Shown here in pieces: positions 24,542-32,994 of a stretch of DNA of 64,000 nt (positions within the stretch are counted from its first letter, which is position 1; each line of letters begins with the position of its first letter). The notes beneath the pieces were generated by a model. It was not told where the DNA came from. It worked only from the letters and a program-made list of their open reading frames with translations, and searched no databases. The DNA lies in contig NZ_SDKD01000004.1 in assembly GCF_004521915.1 (NCBI RefSeq), forward strand, positions 62,001 to 126,000, given 5' to 3'. This stretch comes from Brevibacillus migulae. Its GTDB lineage: Bacteria > Bacillota > Bacilli > Brevibacillales > Brevibacillaceae. The position numbers and the translations under genes were made by a program.

Positions 24542-24584
24542 AAGGCTAATTACTTTCGCATGATAAAGTGATTAGCCTTTTTTT
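24542..24584 (+). terminator. Terminator of the lysine transporter operon
   Basis: A 15-bp stem starting AAGGCTAAT and ending ATTAGCCTT with one mismatch, then seven T residues. Confidence 0.93.
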
Positions 24585-24739
24585 CGTGGCAGCAAGATTT
24601 ATGCTTTTCATTTTCTCTTTCCTTTGAGAAAATAGTAAGTAACTAAAAAAAGTTAAGCTTTAACACATGTCCTTTTTAAGGGAATGCTTTTTACATAGCA
24701 TCGCCGAGAATGGAACCGAAAAAATGGGAGGAGTTTCAC

Positions 24740-25789
24740 ATGGAAATTGGAATTAGCACATTTGTAGAGACCACGCCGGACGTGCAAACCGGAGAAGTGA
24801 TCAGTCATGCCCAGCGTTTGCGTGAAGTCGTGGAGGAAATCGTCCTCGCTGATCAGGTCGGGTTGGATGTGTATGGCGTAGGTGAGCATCATCGCAAAGA
24901 TTACGCGGCTTCTTCTCCGGCAGTCCTGTTGGCGGCCGCAGCATCACAGACAAAACGGATCCGGTTGACCAGTGCGGTGACGGTGCTTTCTTCCGATGAT
25001 CCAGTCCGTGTGTTTCAGGACTTTGCTACGCTTGACGGGATCTCCAACGGGCGGGCAGAGATCATGGCCGGCCGCGGTTCGTTTATCGAAAGTTTTCCGC
25101 TGTTCGGTTACGATCTGGAAGACTACGATGAGCTGTTTGATGAAAAGCTGGAGCTGCTGTTGAAAATACGTGATTCGGAAAAAGTGACTTGGAGCGGCAA
25201 GCATCGTCCGGCGATCAACAATCTCGGAGTGTACCCGAGACCCGTGCAGAATCCGTTGCCTGTCTGGATTGGCAGCGGTGGCAATTCGCAATCCGTCATC
25301 CGTGCCGGATTCCTCGGATTGCCGCTGGTGCTGGCGATTATCGGTGGCAGCCCCTTGCAGTTTGCGCCGCTTGTCCAGCTCTATAAAAGAGCCGCGGCTC
25401 AGGCAGGGCATGACGTATCGAAGCTGCCGGTGGCGTCGCATTCACACGGGTTCATCGCCGAGGACACGCAGACGGCTGCAGATAAATTTTTCCCTTCCAC
25501 CCAGCAAGCGATGAACGTGCTTGGCCGGGAACGTGGTTGGGGGCATTATGACCGCAGAAGCTTTGATCACGCGAGGAGCTTTGAGGGAGCGCTGTACGTA
25601 GGCGATCCGGATACGGTTGCGGAGAAAATCATTCACCTGCGCAAGCATGTAGGGATCACCCGCTTTTTCCTGCATGTGCCGGTCGGAACCATGCCGCATG
25701 AAGATGTCATGAAAGCCATTGAGCTGTTAGGCACAAAGGTGGCCCCGCGCGTACGGAAGGAAATCGCCGAATGGGAAGCCACGCAGTGA
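24740..25789 (+). CDS. LLM-class flavin-dependent oxidoreductase
   Basis: A 349-residue bacterial luciferase-like TIM barrel protein. Conserved features are GVGEHHRKDY near the N-terminus, RIRLTSAVTVLSSDDPVRVFQDFATLD, GRAEIMAGRGSF, and IGSGGNSQSV. Such enzymes use reduced flavin to monooxygenate small organic molecules; the substrate here is unknown. ATG 24740 is chosen because GGGAGGAG precedes it by 7 bases; ATG 24710 would add ten unrelated residues. It is followed 29 bases later by an SDR gene on the same strand, and the pair may act on one compound class. Confidence 0.92.
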   Translation: MEIGISTFVETTPDVQTGEVISHAQRLREVVEEIVLADQVGLDVYGVGEHHRKDYAASSPAVLLAAAASQTKRIRLTSAVTVLSSDDPVRVFQDFATLDGISNGRAEIMAGRGSFIESFPLFGYDLEDYDELFDEKLELLLKIRDSEKVTWSGKHRPAINNLGVYPRPVQNPLPVWIGSGGNSQSVIRAGFLGLPLVLAIIGGSPLQFAPLVQLYKRAAAQAGHDVSKLPVASHSHGFIAEDTQTAADKFFPSTQQAMNVLGRERGWGHYDRRSFDHARSFEGALYVGDPDTVAEKIIHLRKHVGITRFFLHVPVGTMPHEDVMKAIELLGTKVAPRVRKEIAEWEATQ

Positions 25790-25818
25790 TACCATCTACA
25801 TAAAAAGGGGAGCTATGT

Positions 25819-26580
25819 GTGTATCCAAGCTTTGATCTAACCGGGAAAATCGCAGTGATTACTGGCGCCAGCATGGGTATCGGCTTCGGACTGGCAAAAG
25901 CGCTGGCACATGCTGGCGCTACGGTTGTCGCGACGGCACGCAATCTGGATCTGCTCGAGCAGCTCTGCGAGGAGATTCGCCAAGAAGGGGGCAAGGCTTT
26001 TGCCGTAGCGCTGGATGTGAGAAATGTTCCCCAAATCAAAACGGTCATGCAGCGAATCGCGGAGGACCACGGACGCATCGATATTCTCGTCAATAATGCG
26101 GGGCTTGGCGCCAATCATCCAGCGACAGAAGTGACGGAAGAAGATTGGGACACGATGATGGACGTGAACCTGAAAGGCTTGTTCTTTTGCTGCCAGGCAG
26201 CAGGGACGATCATGCTCGAACAGGGCTACGGCCGGATCATCAACATGAGCTCGCAAGCCAGTGTGGTAGGGATTCGTGACCATGCCGTCTATTGTGCGAC
26301 GAAGGGTGGGGTCAATCAGCTGACAAAGGTGCTGGCACTGGAATGGTCAGCGCGCGGAGTCAATGTGAATGCGGTTGGACCGACCTTCACATATACGCCG
26401 GGGACAGCGGAGCGGCTTGATAATCCTGAATATTTGCAAGGAGTGCTCAACCGGATTCCATCGGAAAGAGTCGCCAGTATCAAAGACGTAGCGGGGGCGG
26501 TTATTTATCTGGCATCCCCGGCTGGAGATATGGTGAACGGTACCATTCTTTTGGTGGATGGCGGCTGGACCGCTCAATAA
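25819..26580 (+). CDS. SDR-family NAD(P)-dependent oxidoreductase
   Basis: A 253-residue classical short-chain dehydrogenase. The cofactor loop is TGASMGIGFG, NNAG is present, the catalytic Ser lies in MSSQASV and the Tyr/Lys pair in YCATKGG. The end VNGTILLVDGGW is typical. GTG 25819 is the start, after GGGGAG. It resembles gluconate 5-dehydrogenase and 3-oxoacyl reductase-like members; the substrate cannot be chosen. It is likely co-transcribed with the LLM enzyme upstream and ends at a bidirectional terminator. Confidence 0.92.
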   Translation: MYPSFDLTGKIAVITGASMGIGFGLAKALAHAGATVVATARNLDLLEQLCEEIRQEGGKAFAVALDVRNVPQIKTVMQRIAEDHGRIDILVNNAGLGANHPATEVTEEDWDTMMDVNLKGLFFCCQAAGTIMLEQGYGRIINMSSQASVVGIRDHAVYCATKGGVNQLTKVLALEWSARGVNVNAVGPTFTYTPGTAERLDNPEYLQGVLNRIPSERVASIKDVAGAVIYLASPAGDMVNGTILLVDGGWTAQ

Positions 26581-26590
26581 AGCGCATAAT

Positions 26591-26637
26591 AAAAAGTCGA
26601 ATTTCTCTGCGGTTTGCAAAGGAATTCGACTTTTTTA
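26591..26637. terminator. Bidirectional terminator between SDR and DUF2785 genes
   Basis: AAAAAGTCGAATT and AATTCGACTTTTTT give a stem with T runs in both directions, shared by convergent genes. Confidence 0.92.
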
Positions 26638-26669
26638 TTTCGTCAGGAAGGCTCGACGACTCAGTTACC

Positions 26670-27512
26670 TTATATCGCAAACTTGTTCAAAGCAGTCTCA
26701 GCTGCAAGCATGTCTGCGGTAAGCCCATTTTCACGGATATCGCGTGCCCTTCTGAAATACAGACAGCGCAGAAAATTCTTGCTGTTAACCCGGGCGATCA
26801 CCTGATTGCGGCTTCTCGGCCAACTGGCGCAAAGGGCTAAGCTGCTGATCCAGTCAGCAATCATCTGCTGAGGCAGCAGCTCTTTTTCGATCATCGTATC
26901 TACGATGCTTGCGATCCGCTCATCTTCCTCATCGTGAAAAATATGATGGCCGTTATGCAGCATTCCCGCGATCGCGGCAAGGACCTCCAGCTGTACGCCT
27001 GTATTGCTCTCCGGGCATTGCACAAGCTCCATCAGGGCATCGGCACCATGAGCGGCGCTGTGTGCCCAGCCATCCTCGGACAGATAGCCGCGCAGATCTT
27101 TTTCCTCTCGATAATAGCGAAGCAAAGAATCCTTGAGCTGCTCGTAATCAGCTTGGTTCAAAAAGGGATTCTGCCTGTGGCGCCTTACAATCAGTGCAAT
27201 GGGCAGAGATGAGAATGCCCTTGTAAATACCGAAGAGTCCCCTTCGCTGCCGATCTGATAAAACAAATGCTGCTCATCAAGCAAAGTGTATAGGAGGCTT
27301 CGTAATTCCGCCGCAGATAGCTTGGTCTCGTCATGAATCCATGCATAAAAGGCTGGGTAGATCAGCTCGTCCCGCAAAGCAGGGTCGGGATCACCGATAT
27401 AGCGCAGCATCAGCGTCAGAACATCCTGAATCTGCTCACCTTCACGCAAAGTGTAATGCTCTGCTTCCATTCGCTTTAGTGTAAGCATGAATGAGGTCCG
27501 TGTATCGTTCAT
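26670..27512 (-). CDS. DUF2785 family protein
   Basis: A 280-residue, mostly alpha-helical cytoplasmic protein. Recognisable DUF2785 features are RDELIYPAFYAW, SVFTRAFSSLPIALI, LRGYLSEDGWAHSAAHGADAL and the C-terminal NSKNFLRCLYFR. The pattern of paired helices suggests a HEAT-like repeat scaffold. No catalytic function is known for the family. It has AAAGGAG before the ATG and stands alone between convergent and divergent neighbours. Confidence 0.87.
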   Translation of the reverse strand: MNDTRTSFMLTLKRMEAEHYTLREGEQIQDVLTLMLRYIGDPDPALRDELIYPAFYAWIHDETKLSAAELRSLLYTLLDEQHLFYQIGSEGDSSVFTRAFSSLPIALIVRRHRQNPFLNQADYEQLKDSLLRYYREEKDLRGYLSEDGWAHSAAHGADALMELVQCPESNTGVQLEVLAAIAGMLHNGHHIFHDEEDERIASIVDTMIEKELLPQQMIADWISSLALCASWPRSRNQVIARVNSKNFLRCLYFRRARDIRENGLTADMLAAETALNKFAI

Positions 27513-27683
27513 GTTTTATCTCCTTTATCTGATGCAGCCTCTTTTGAATATTGTTTATACTCTACCATATCCTGGGACAGAAAGAATCCCTGGTGCATCA
27601 AATCCTGCGATGGAGCTTTAGCGAATGAATCGGGTATGAAACAGGGATGATAACGGTATCAATTTCCAGAATGGAGAGCTTCC

Positions 27684-29711
27684 ATGGATGTATTGATGAC
27701 GGTACTGCTATTGCTGCTCTGTTTATTGATTTCAAATATCATCAGCCATTATATCCCGTCCATTCCTACCGCATTAACGCAAATCGCATTTGGCATTTTC
27801 CTTGCCCTTGTCTTCCAGGGGTTTTCTCTTGAGCTGGAGACCGAGTGGTTTTTACTGCTCTTTGTGGCTCCTCTTTTATACAACGACGGGAGACATTTTC
27901 CCCGGGGCGAATTATGGAGGATGAGAGCGCCGATTTTCGGGAATGCCATCGTGCTCGTGCTGTTAACCACCATCGGCGGCGGGTATTTCATTCATGGGTT
28001 GATACCGGATATCCCATTGGCGGCCGCATTTGCACTGGCAGCGATTTTATCGCCGACGGATCCTGTCGCGGTCAACGGGATTGCCAAACGCATTCATATT
28101 CCGGAGAAAGTGCTGCATCTGGTGCGGGGAGAATCATTGATTAATGACGCTTCCGGTCTTGTAGCTTTCAACTATGCAGTCGCAGCGGTGGTAACCGGTT
28201 ATTTTTCGTTGAAGCGTGCCGTGATTGATTTTGGCTATATGCTTCTGGCAGGAGCTCTTCTAGGCCTGATTCTGGGACTGCTTGTTACCTGGATCCGGTT
28301 CATACTGCGCAAACAAGGGATCAATGATGTGACCTTTCACTCGCTGCTGCAGCTCTTGAGTCCGTTCATGATCTTTATCATTACCGAGGAGCTCTTGCAC
28401 GCATCGGGAGTGATCGCCGTAGTAGTGGCGGGCATTGTACATGCCCTCATCAACGAAAAAACAGGAACCTGGCACGCCGAGGAGCAAGTGCTCACGGAAA
28501 ACACATGGTCTCTTGTTTTATTTGTGTTGAACGGGATTGTCTTTCTGTTATTAGGGTTAAACATACCTTCCTCGATGATGGAAACGGTGGAAAATCCGAA
28601 TATCAACAACTGGCTGCTCGTCGGTTACGTCATCGCCATCGGCACCGTCATATTGGCGATCCGCTTTTTGTGGTCGTTGATTTTTTCGTATTACGAATAT
28701 CGCTTGGAGCAACCCGGCCGCGCCGCCAAGCCGCATGTCAAAACGGCTTTGCTGATCAGTGTAACGGGTGTCCGCGGGGCAGTCACCATGGCTGGGGTCC
28801 TTTCGATTCCGTTCGTGGTGATGTATGGTGAGGCCTTTCCCCAGCGCTCGCTCATTCTCTTCCTGGCAGCGGGCGTCATCCTTTTCACATTGCTTCTTGC
28901 CACTGTGCTCCTGCCTCTTTTAAGCAAAGGGGAGCCCGATCAAGATGTACCAGCGGATGTCATGGATTTGAATGAGGCGAGGCAACGATTATTGCTCGCT
29001 GCCATTAAAAAGATCAAGGCCGAAATGACAGAGGAAAATGCAGCCGCAGCTTTTCAATTAATCGACGAATATAAGCTGATGTTTGCCAGCTATCAACCGG
29101 AACAGGATGCAAAAGTAGAAAAGACGATTCACTACCAACAAAAAGCAAGAGAAATACGGTTGATGGCATTGAAAGCGGAGAGGCAATACATCCAGAAAGT
29201 AATGGATCGGGGCGGGATGGATCCAGACGTTTTTGAAATGCTTGAAAGGTCTCTAGATTATCGAGAGGAAGCCCTCTGCAATAATGCCCGCACGGGGGGC
29301 ATGTATTTGCTCGGCAAAGCGACGAGGGCTTGGAAGCATCTGATCGGCAAATATGGCAAGGGAAGCCGATTCATTCCGCTGCAGCTCGGCAGGGATATCC
29401 AGCTAAACGCTTTGCAAGCGGCTCTTCAAAGATTGGGGGAATACGCGAAGCACGTCGGAAACGCGGAGATCGTCCAGTCTGTGATCCTTGATTACAAAAA
29501 GCTGATCGAACGCTTACACAGGCGTTCGATGACGCTCCATGAAAAAAGTGGCATCCAAAAAGAAGAGCTCCGGCTCAAAGTAATGGATGTCGAACGTTCC
29601 GAGATTCATCGGATGTATGAGTCAGGAGATATCAGCAGGGAACAAGCGAAGGAATTGAGGAGATTCATCAATGACATTGAAAGCATTACCCTGTACGAGC
29701 ATGTGGAATAG
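27684..29711 (+). CDS. Na+/H+ antiporter, CPA1 family
   Basis: A 675-residue protein with about twelve transmembrane segments to residue 415, then a long cytoplasmic, highly charged helical tail (about 420-675). The ion-binding motifs TDPVAV and GESLINDASGL identify the NhaP/NHE-type exchanger core, and VTGVRGAVTMAG matches the conserved TM10-11 region. It exports Na+ (or K+) in exchange for protons, for pH and salt homeostasis, like Bacillus NhaK/NhaG. The tail is probably regulatory. The start follows GGAGAG. It is a single gene followed by its own hairpin. Confidence 0.93.
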   Translation: MDVLMTVLLLLLCLLISNIISHYIPSIPTALTQIAFGIFLALVFQGFSLELETEWFLLLFVAPLLYNDGRHFPRGELWRMRAPIFGNAIVLVLLTTIGGGYFIHGLIPDIPLAAAFALAAILSPTDPVAVNGIAKRIHIPEKVLHLVRGESLINDASGLVAFNYAVAAVVTGYFSLKRAVIDFGYMLLAGALLGLILGLLVTWIRFILRKQGINDVTFHSLLQLLSPFMIFIITEELLHASGVIAVVVAGIVHALINEKTGTWHAEEQVLTENTWSLVLFVLNGIVFLLLGLNIPSSMMETVENPNINNWLLVGYVIAIGTVILAIRFLWSLIFSYYEYRLEQPGRAAKPHVKTALLISVTGVRGAVTMAGVLSIPFVVMYGEAFPQRSLILFLAAGVILFTLLLATVLLPLLSKGEPDQDVPADVMDLNEARQRLLLAAIKKIKAEMTEENAAAAFQLIDEYKLMFASYQPEQDAKVEKTIHYQQKAREIRLMALKAERQYIQKVMDRGGMDPDVFEMLERSLDYREEALCNNARTGGMYLLGKATRAWKHLIGKYGKGSRFIPLQLGRDIQLNALQAALQRLGEYAKHVGNAEIVQSVILDYKKLIERLHRRSMTLHEKSGIQKEELRLKVMDVERSEIHRMYESGDISREQAKELRRFINDIESITLYEHVE

Positions 29712-29721
29712 GGAATCACAC

Positions 29722-29747
29722 GGGGAAGCTGATCGCTTCTCCTTTTT
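29722..29747 (+). terminator. Terminator of the antiporter gene
   Basis: GGGGAAGC / GCTTCTCC stem (one G-U), 5-base loop, then TTTTT. Confidence 0.78.
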
Positions 29748-29830
29748 ACCTGTATCAGAAAGGATAAACGCCTGACTAATGGAGGCCTCCTTGCACTTTC
29801 CTTTTTTTGGTGAATCGGTTATATTTTTAT

Positions 29831-29852
29831 TAGTTAGTCGAATAACTAACTA
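29831..29852. promoter_or_regulatory. Palindromic operator upstream of the tetR gene
   Basis: TAGTTAGT and ACTAACTA form a perfect 8-bp inverted repeat around 6 bases, about 30 bases before the regulator start. The size and position fit autoregulation by a TetR dimer. Confidence 0.65.
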
Positions 29853-29881
29853 CGAAGCACAAACAGGGGGAAGTGAGCGTA

Positions 29882-30475
29882 GTGGCAAAACCGAACGTCG
29901 TTTCCAAGCAAGATCTGATCGAAGCAGCCAAGTCCTGCATCGCGGAACATGGCATGGAAAAGCTGACGCTGAAGACAGTGGCAGAGAAGGCCAATGTGAC
30001 ACAGGGGACGGTGTACTACCATTTTCACACCAAAAATCAATTGATGCTGGACGTAGTAAAAGACGTGTGCCAAGGCTCCTGGAATGAGCTGTCCCAGACA
30101 ACCGCGCATGATATTGACATCTCTGTGGCGCTGCAAGCAGCGAAAGAACGATGCGGCCCGGACTCGTTCTATCACCGGCTGTTTCTCTCTCTGGTGGTCA
30201 GCGGCTTTACCCATCAGGAGATCAGACAGGAGCTCGGTCAGTTGATTGCGTTTGAAAACAGCATGCTCTCCGAAAAGATACGGGAGCTGGTGGGAGATGG
30301 ACCGGACAGTCGGGTAATGGGGATCTCCCCCGAGACGTGGGCGGTCATCATGAATGCCATCATCGACGGCTTGGCTGTGCAGAGCCTTGTTTCATCGGAT
30401 TTTGACCGGGAAAGGACATTTGCAGAGCTGGCATTCTTTTTTCAGCAAGTATTGAAAAAGAAGCAGCCTGAATAA
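29882..30475 (+). CDS. TetR/AcrR-family transcriptional regulator
   Basis: A 197-residue regulator with the TetR helix-turn-helix near residues 25-50 (LTLKTVAEKANVTQGTVYYHFHTKNQLM) and a ligand-binding helical domain after it. Two GTG codons are possible: 29873, only 2 bases from AGGGGG, or 29882, at 11 bases. The second is chosen because of spacing. It is followed 32 bases later by a small membrane protein gene, its likely target, and preceded by a perfect palindrome. Confidence 0.9.
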   Translation: MAKPNVVSKQDLIEAAKSCIAEHGMEKLTLKTVAEKANVTQGTVYYHFHTKNQLMLDVVKDVCQGSWNELSQTTAHDIDISVALQAAKERCGPDSFYHRLFLSLVVSGFTHQEIRQELGQLIAFENSMLSEKIRELVGDGPDSRVMGISPETWAVIMNAIIDGLAVQSLVSSDFDRERTFAELAFFFQQVLKKKQPE

Positions 30476-30507
30476 CCAGCTGTAAAAGAAAAGAAAGGGG
30501 AATCTGC

Positions 30508-30912
30508 ATGTTTTCAGAGAAACTGGGACTAACCTTGCTTTTTTCGCTCTTGATCTGGTTCGGGGCAACCGTATTTTTCGTTTGTTTTGGCAGCATGGTG
30601 CTGGTCAATCCGTTTGAGCAGAGCTTCCTTCTCCGATTTGTCCTGCTCGAAGCGGCAACCTGTGCGGTGCTGTATGGGGTATTTGTCGTCTTTCGCATGC
30701 TGGATTCGAGTCCTTACGCAGCGGTGAGACTGGGGCTGATCGGCAGCGCAGTGGGTTTGCTGATCGATGCTTGCGTGCTATGGAACCGGGACGTGATTTT
30801 TCCCCATTTGTCCAGTGAGCAGCTGATCGCCTTTACTATTTGGATGGCATTCGCCTATGGATTGTATTTGCTGATTCCATTGTTCATGGGAAAAGGCAAA
30901 AAGGGCGTATAG
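30508..30912 (+). CDS. Small four-helix membrane protein, unknown function
   Basis: A 134-residue protein with four hydrophobic segments (about 8-30, 40-62, 72-90 and 105-127) and a Lys-rich end, GKGKKGV. I do not recognise a named family. It has AAAGGGG before its ATG and appears to form a two-gene unit with the tetR gene upstream, which suggests it is the regulated product. Confidence 0.75.
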   Translation: MFSEKLGLTLLFSLLIWFGATVFFVCFGSMVLVNPFEQSFLLRFVLLEAATCAVLYGVFVVFRMLDSSPYAAVRLGLIGSAVGLLIDACVLWNRDVIFPHLSSEQLIAFTIWMAFAYGLYLLIPLFMGKGKKGV

Positions 30913-30918
30913 ACCTCG

Positions 30919-30947
30919 TTGACATTACTACGAACTCGTATTAAAAT
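30919..30947 (+). promoter_or_regulatory. Sigma-A promoter of the marR gene with operator in the spacer
   Basis: TTGACA (30919-30924) and TAAAAT (30942-30947) with a 17-base spacer. The palindrome TACGAACTCGTA (30929-30940) lies inside the spacer, the classic arrangement for repression. Confidence 0.8.
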
Positions 30948-30966
30948 GAGCGCATAAGGAAATTAC

Positions 30967-30978
30967 TACGATATCGTA
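30967..30978. promoter_or_regulatory. MarR operator, copy 2
   Basis: TACGATATCGTA, a perfect 12-bp palindrome, lies 2 bases before the AAAAAGGAG site of the marR gene. It shares the flanks ATTAC and CTAAAA with the copy at 31512. Confidence 0.72.
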
Positions 30979-30998
30979 CTAAAAAGGAGTCCGCCGGT

Positions 30999-31475
30999 AT
31001 GCAGCAACTATACGACCTCTTTCTGAAAACCGGTTTGCGTCCATTTGCTTTGATGTCCGACATGCACCAGCTGGAAGAAAAAGTGACCCGTTCCGATCTG
31101 TCGACGCTGCTCATACTGCACTTGCGCGGTGACCTGACCATGTCCGAGCTTGCCTCGGAAATGGGGGCGCCTCTGAGCTCGATGACCAGCATCGCGAAGC
31201 GGCTTGAGCGGAAAGGATACATTGCGCGGGCAACATCTGCGCAAGACCAGCGGGTCAAATTGGTCACACTGACTCAGCAAGGCATGAATCTGGCGAAAGA
31301 GTCCGAGCAGATCATGCTGGCGATGCTGGGAAGACTGGAGGAGGCATTCACCCCGGAGGAAATGGAGCAATTCACCAGGCTGTTGATCAAAGCAGCCAAG
31401 GTGTTCCAGGATAGGGGAACAGGAAAGCCCCGCGAGGCCAAGGCGCGTCCAGTCAAAATCCAGATCGAGGAATAA
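30999..31475 (+). CDS. MarR-family transcriptional regulator
   Basis: A 158-residue regulator with the MarR winged helix: LTMSELASEMGAPLSSMTSIAKRLERKGYI, then the wing ARATSAQDQRVKLVTLTQQG. The N- and C-terminal helices would form the dimer interface. The start follows AAAAAGGAG. Its own promoter contains a TACGANNTCGTA palindrome and the same element precedes the ArsA-like gene, so it probably represses both itself and the following cluster. The inducer is unknown. Confidence 0.92.
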   Translation: MQQLYDLFLKTGLRPFALMSDMHQLEEKVTRSDLSTLLILHLRGDLTMSELASEMGAPLSSMTSIAKRLERKGYIARATSAQDQRVKLVTLTQQGMNLAKESEQIMLAMLGRLEEAFTPEEMEQFTRLLIKAAKVFQDRGTGKPREAKARPVKIQIEE

Positions 31476-31502
31476 CCGGTTTCAAAGCCGGGTTCTTTTT
31501 TT
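31474..31502 (+). terminator. Weak terminator between marR and arsA-like genes
   Basis: AACCGG / CCGGGTT stem followed by TTCTTTTTTT. The end of the T run overlaps the TTGACA of the next promoter. Confidence 0.55.
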
Positions 31503-31530
31503 GACAATTACTACGAAATCGTACTAAAAG
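31501..31530 (+). promoter_or_regulatory. Promoter-like element with MarR operator copy 3, before the arsA-like gene
   Basis: TTGACA (31501-31506) and TAAAAG (31525-31530), 18 bases apart, enclose TACGAAATCGTA (31512-31523). If used as a promoter, transcription would begin near 31536, after the ribosome site GGAG at 31530-31533, so either a near-leaderless mRNA is made or the start of transcription is elsewhere. Confidence 0.55.
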
Positions 31531-31542
31531 GAGCGGTTCTTG

Positions 31543-32742
31543 ATGAGAATCATCATCTTCACGGGTAAAGGCGGCGTAGGAAAAACGAGCGTAGCGGCGG
31601 CGACAGCAGTCAAGCTGGCGAGTGAAGGGAAGCGGACGCTGATACTCAGCACCGATGCGGCGCATAGTCTGTCCGATTCGCTGGCAGTACCGATCGGCCC
31701 GGATCCAGTCTTGATCAGCGAAAACTTGTGGGCGCAAGAGGTCAATAGCCTGCGGGAAACCGAGCGGAATTGGGGGACGGTTCAAGGCTGGCTGACAACG
31801 CTCCTGGACAAAGCGCAGCTCAAGGATATCACCACGGAGGAAATGCTGGTATTCCCCGGCATGGAGGAGCTGTTCAGCCTGCTGCAGATCAAGGAGCATG
31901 CGCAAAGCGGACGATACGATGTGCTGGTCGTGGATTGTGCTCCAACAGGGGAGACGCTGCGCTTGCTCAGTTATCCGAACGTATTGAATTGGTGGCTGGA
32001 GAAAATTTTCCCGACAGAGCGCAGGCTTATCAAGCTGGTTCGACCCGTGGCAAAGCTGGTTAACACGATAGAGCTGCCATCCGATGACGTCCTGGACAGT
32101 GTGGAGCAACTGGCACGCGGCTTGGAGGACATGCAGCGGATCGTCCTGAATCCGGAAATCACGTCCGTGAGGCTGGTTTTGAATCCGGAGAAAATGGTGC
32201 TGGCCGAAGCGAAGAGGTCCTTTACGTATTTGAATCTGTTTGGGTTCAATACGGACGCGGTGATCGTCAACCGGGTGCTTCCGGAAGAAGCGGGAACAGG
32301 GTTCTTTGCCCATTGGCGAGAGATGCAAAAGAAGTATGAGGAAGAAATCGTCGCCAACTTCCAACCGCTGCCCATCCTGAAAGCGCCCATGATGCAAAAA
32401 GAAGTGATCGGTGTGCCGATTCTGGAAGAATTGGCGGAAGCTGTTTATGGCACACAGGACCCATCGGCCATGCTTTATCGCGGCAGAACGGAAGTGATTC
32501 AGGAGAAGGATGGCGAGATGCAGTTGGAATTGATGCTTCCCTTTGTGAACAAGGAGTCCCTGGATTTGACGCAATCGGGCGATGAATTGACGGTAGATGC
32601 AGGAGCGTACAAGCGAAAGGTCATATTGCCAAGGATCTTGATGGGCCGACAGGTTACAGGGGCGAGGTATGCGGAAGATCGTTTACTGATTCGCTTTGGA
32701 AAGCGGCACATCGGCGAACAAGAAGGGAGGGGGAAACAGTGA
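31543..32742 (+). CDS. ArsA/GET3-family ATPase
   Basis: A 399-residue P-loop ATPase of the ArsA/TRC40 group. The deviant Walker A is GKGGVGKTS, switch I is STDAAHSLSD and switch II is DCAPTGETLRL. About residues 310-390 match the HSP20-like C-terminal domain often fused to single-domain bacterial ArsA proteins. ATG 31543 follows AAAAGGAG; the codon before it is an in-frame TTG. No arsenic genes (arsR, arsB, arsC) are near and the Cys residues of the arsenite site are not evident, so a role in protein or membrane targeting is as likely as arsenite extrusion. It overlaps the next gene by 4 bases. Confidence 0.9.
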   Translation: MRIIIFTGKGGVGKTSVAAATAVKLASEGKRTLILSTDAAHSLSDSLAVPIGPDPVLISENLWAQEVNSLRETERNWGTVQGWLTTLLDKAQLKDITTEEMLVFPGMEELFSLLQIKEHAQSGRYDVLVVDCAPTGETLRLLSYPNVLNWWLEKIFPTERRLIKLVRPVAKLVNTIELPSDDVLDSVEQLARGLEDMQRIVLNPEITSVRLVLNPEKMVLAEAKRSFTYLNLFGFNTDAVIVNRVLPEEAGTGFFAHWREMQKKYEEEIVANFQPLPILKAPMMQKEVIGVPILEELAEAVYGTQDPSAMLYRGRTEVIQEKDGEMQLELMLPFVNKESLDLTQSGDELTVDAGAYKRKVILPRILMGRQVTGARYAEDRLLIRFGKRHIGEQEGRGKQ

Positions 32743-32960
32743 GAGATGCCGGACTAGGGGTAGAGAGGATTCTGGAAAGACTCGCCCGATTGGAGCGATT
32801 GAGCCGGGCTCTGGAGCAACGGGAACCAGAGCGTCATGTCAAAAAAGCAATCAAAGAGTGGCTGCTTGCGTCTCGCTCGGTGATCGACAGTCTGATTGAC
32901 ACGCTGGAGGAAGAACAAGACCCGCCGTCTCCGCGGAAAATCAAGATATCGAGCGAGTAG
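32739..32960 (+). CDS. Small charged helical protein coupled to the ArsA-like ATPase
   Basis: A 73-residue protein, strongly alpha-helical and charged (RILERLARLERLSRALEQRE, then LIDTLEEEQD), with a Lys-rich end. GTG 32739 overlaps the ATPase stop (GTGA), with GGAGGGGG upstream, so translation is coupled and a 1:1 partnership with the ATPase is plausible. I do not recognise the family. It could be a coiled-coil adaptor. Confidence 0.78.
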   Translation: MRDAGLGVERILERLARLERLSRALEQREPERHVKKAIKEWLLASRSVIDSLIDTLEEEQDPPSPRKIKISSE

Positions 32961-32994
32961 GGAAAGCAAAAAAAAGAAGTGGGGGGAAGAGTGT

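Noticed and set aside
31453..32574. 373-codon minus-strand open frame opposite the ArsA-like gene
   Set aside because: Shadow of the ArsA-like ATPase; composition unlike a protein and no start signal.
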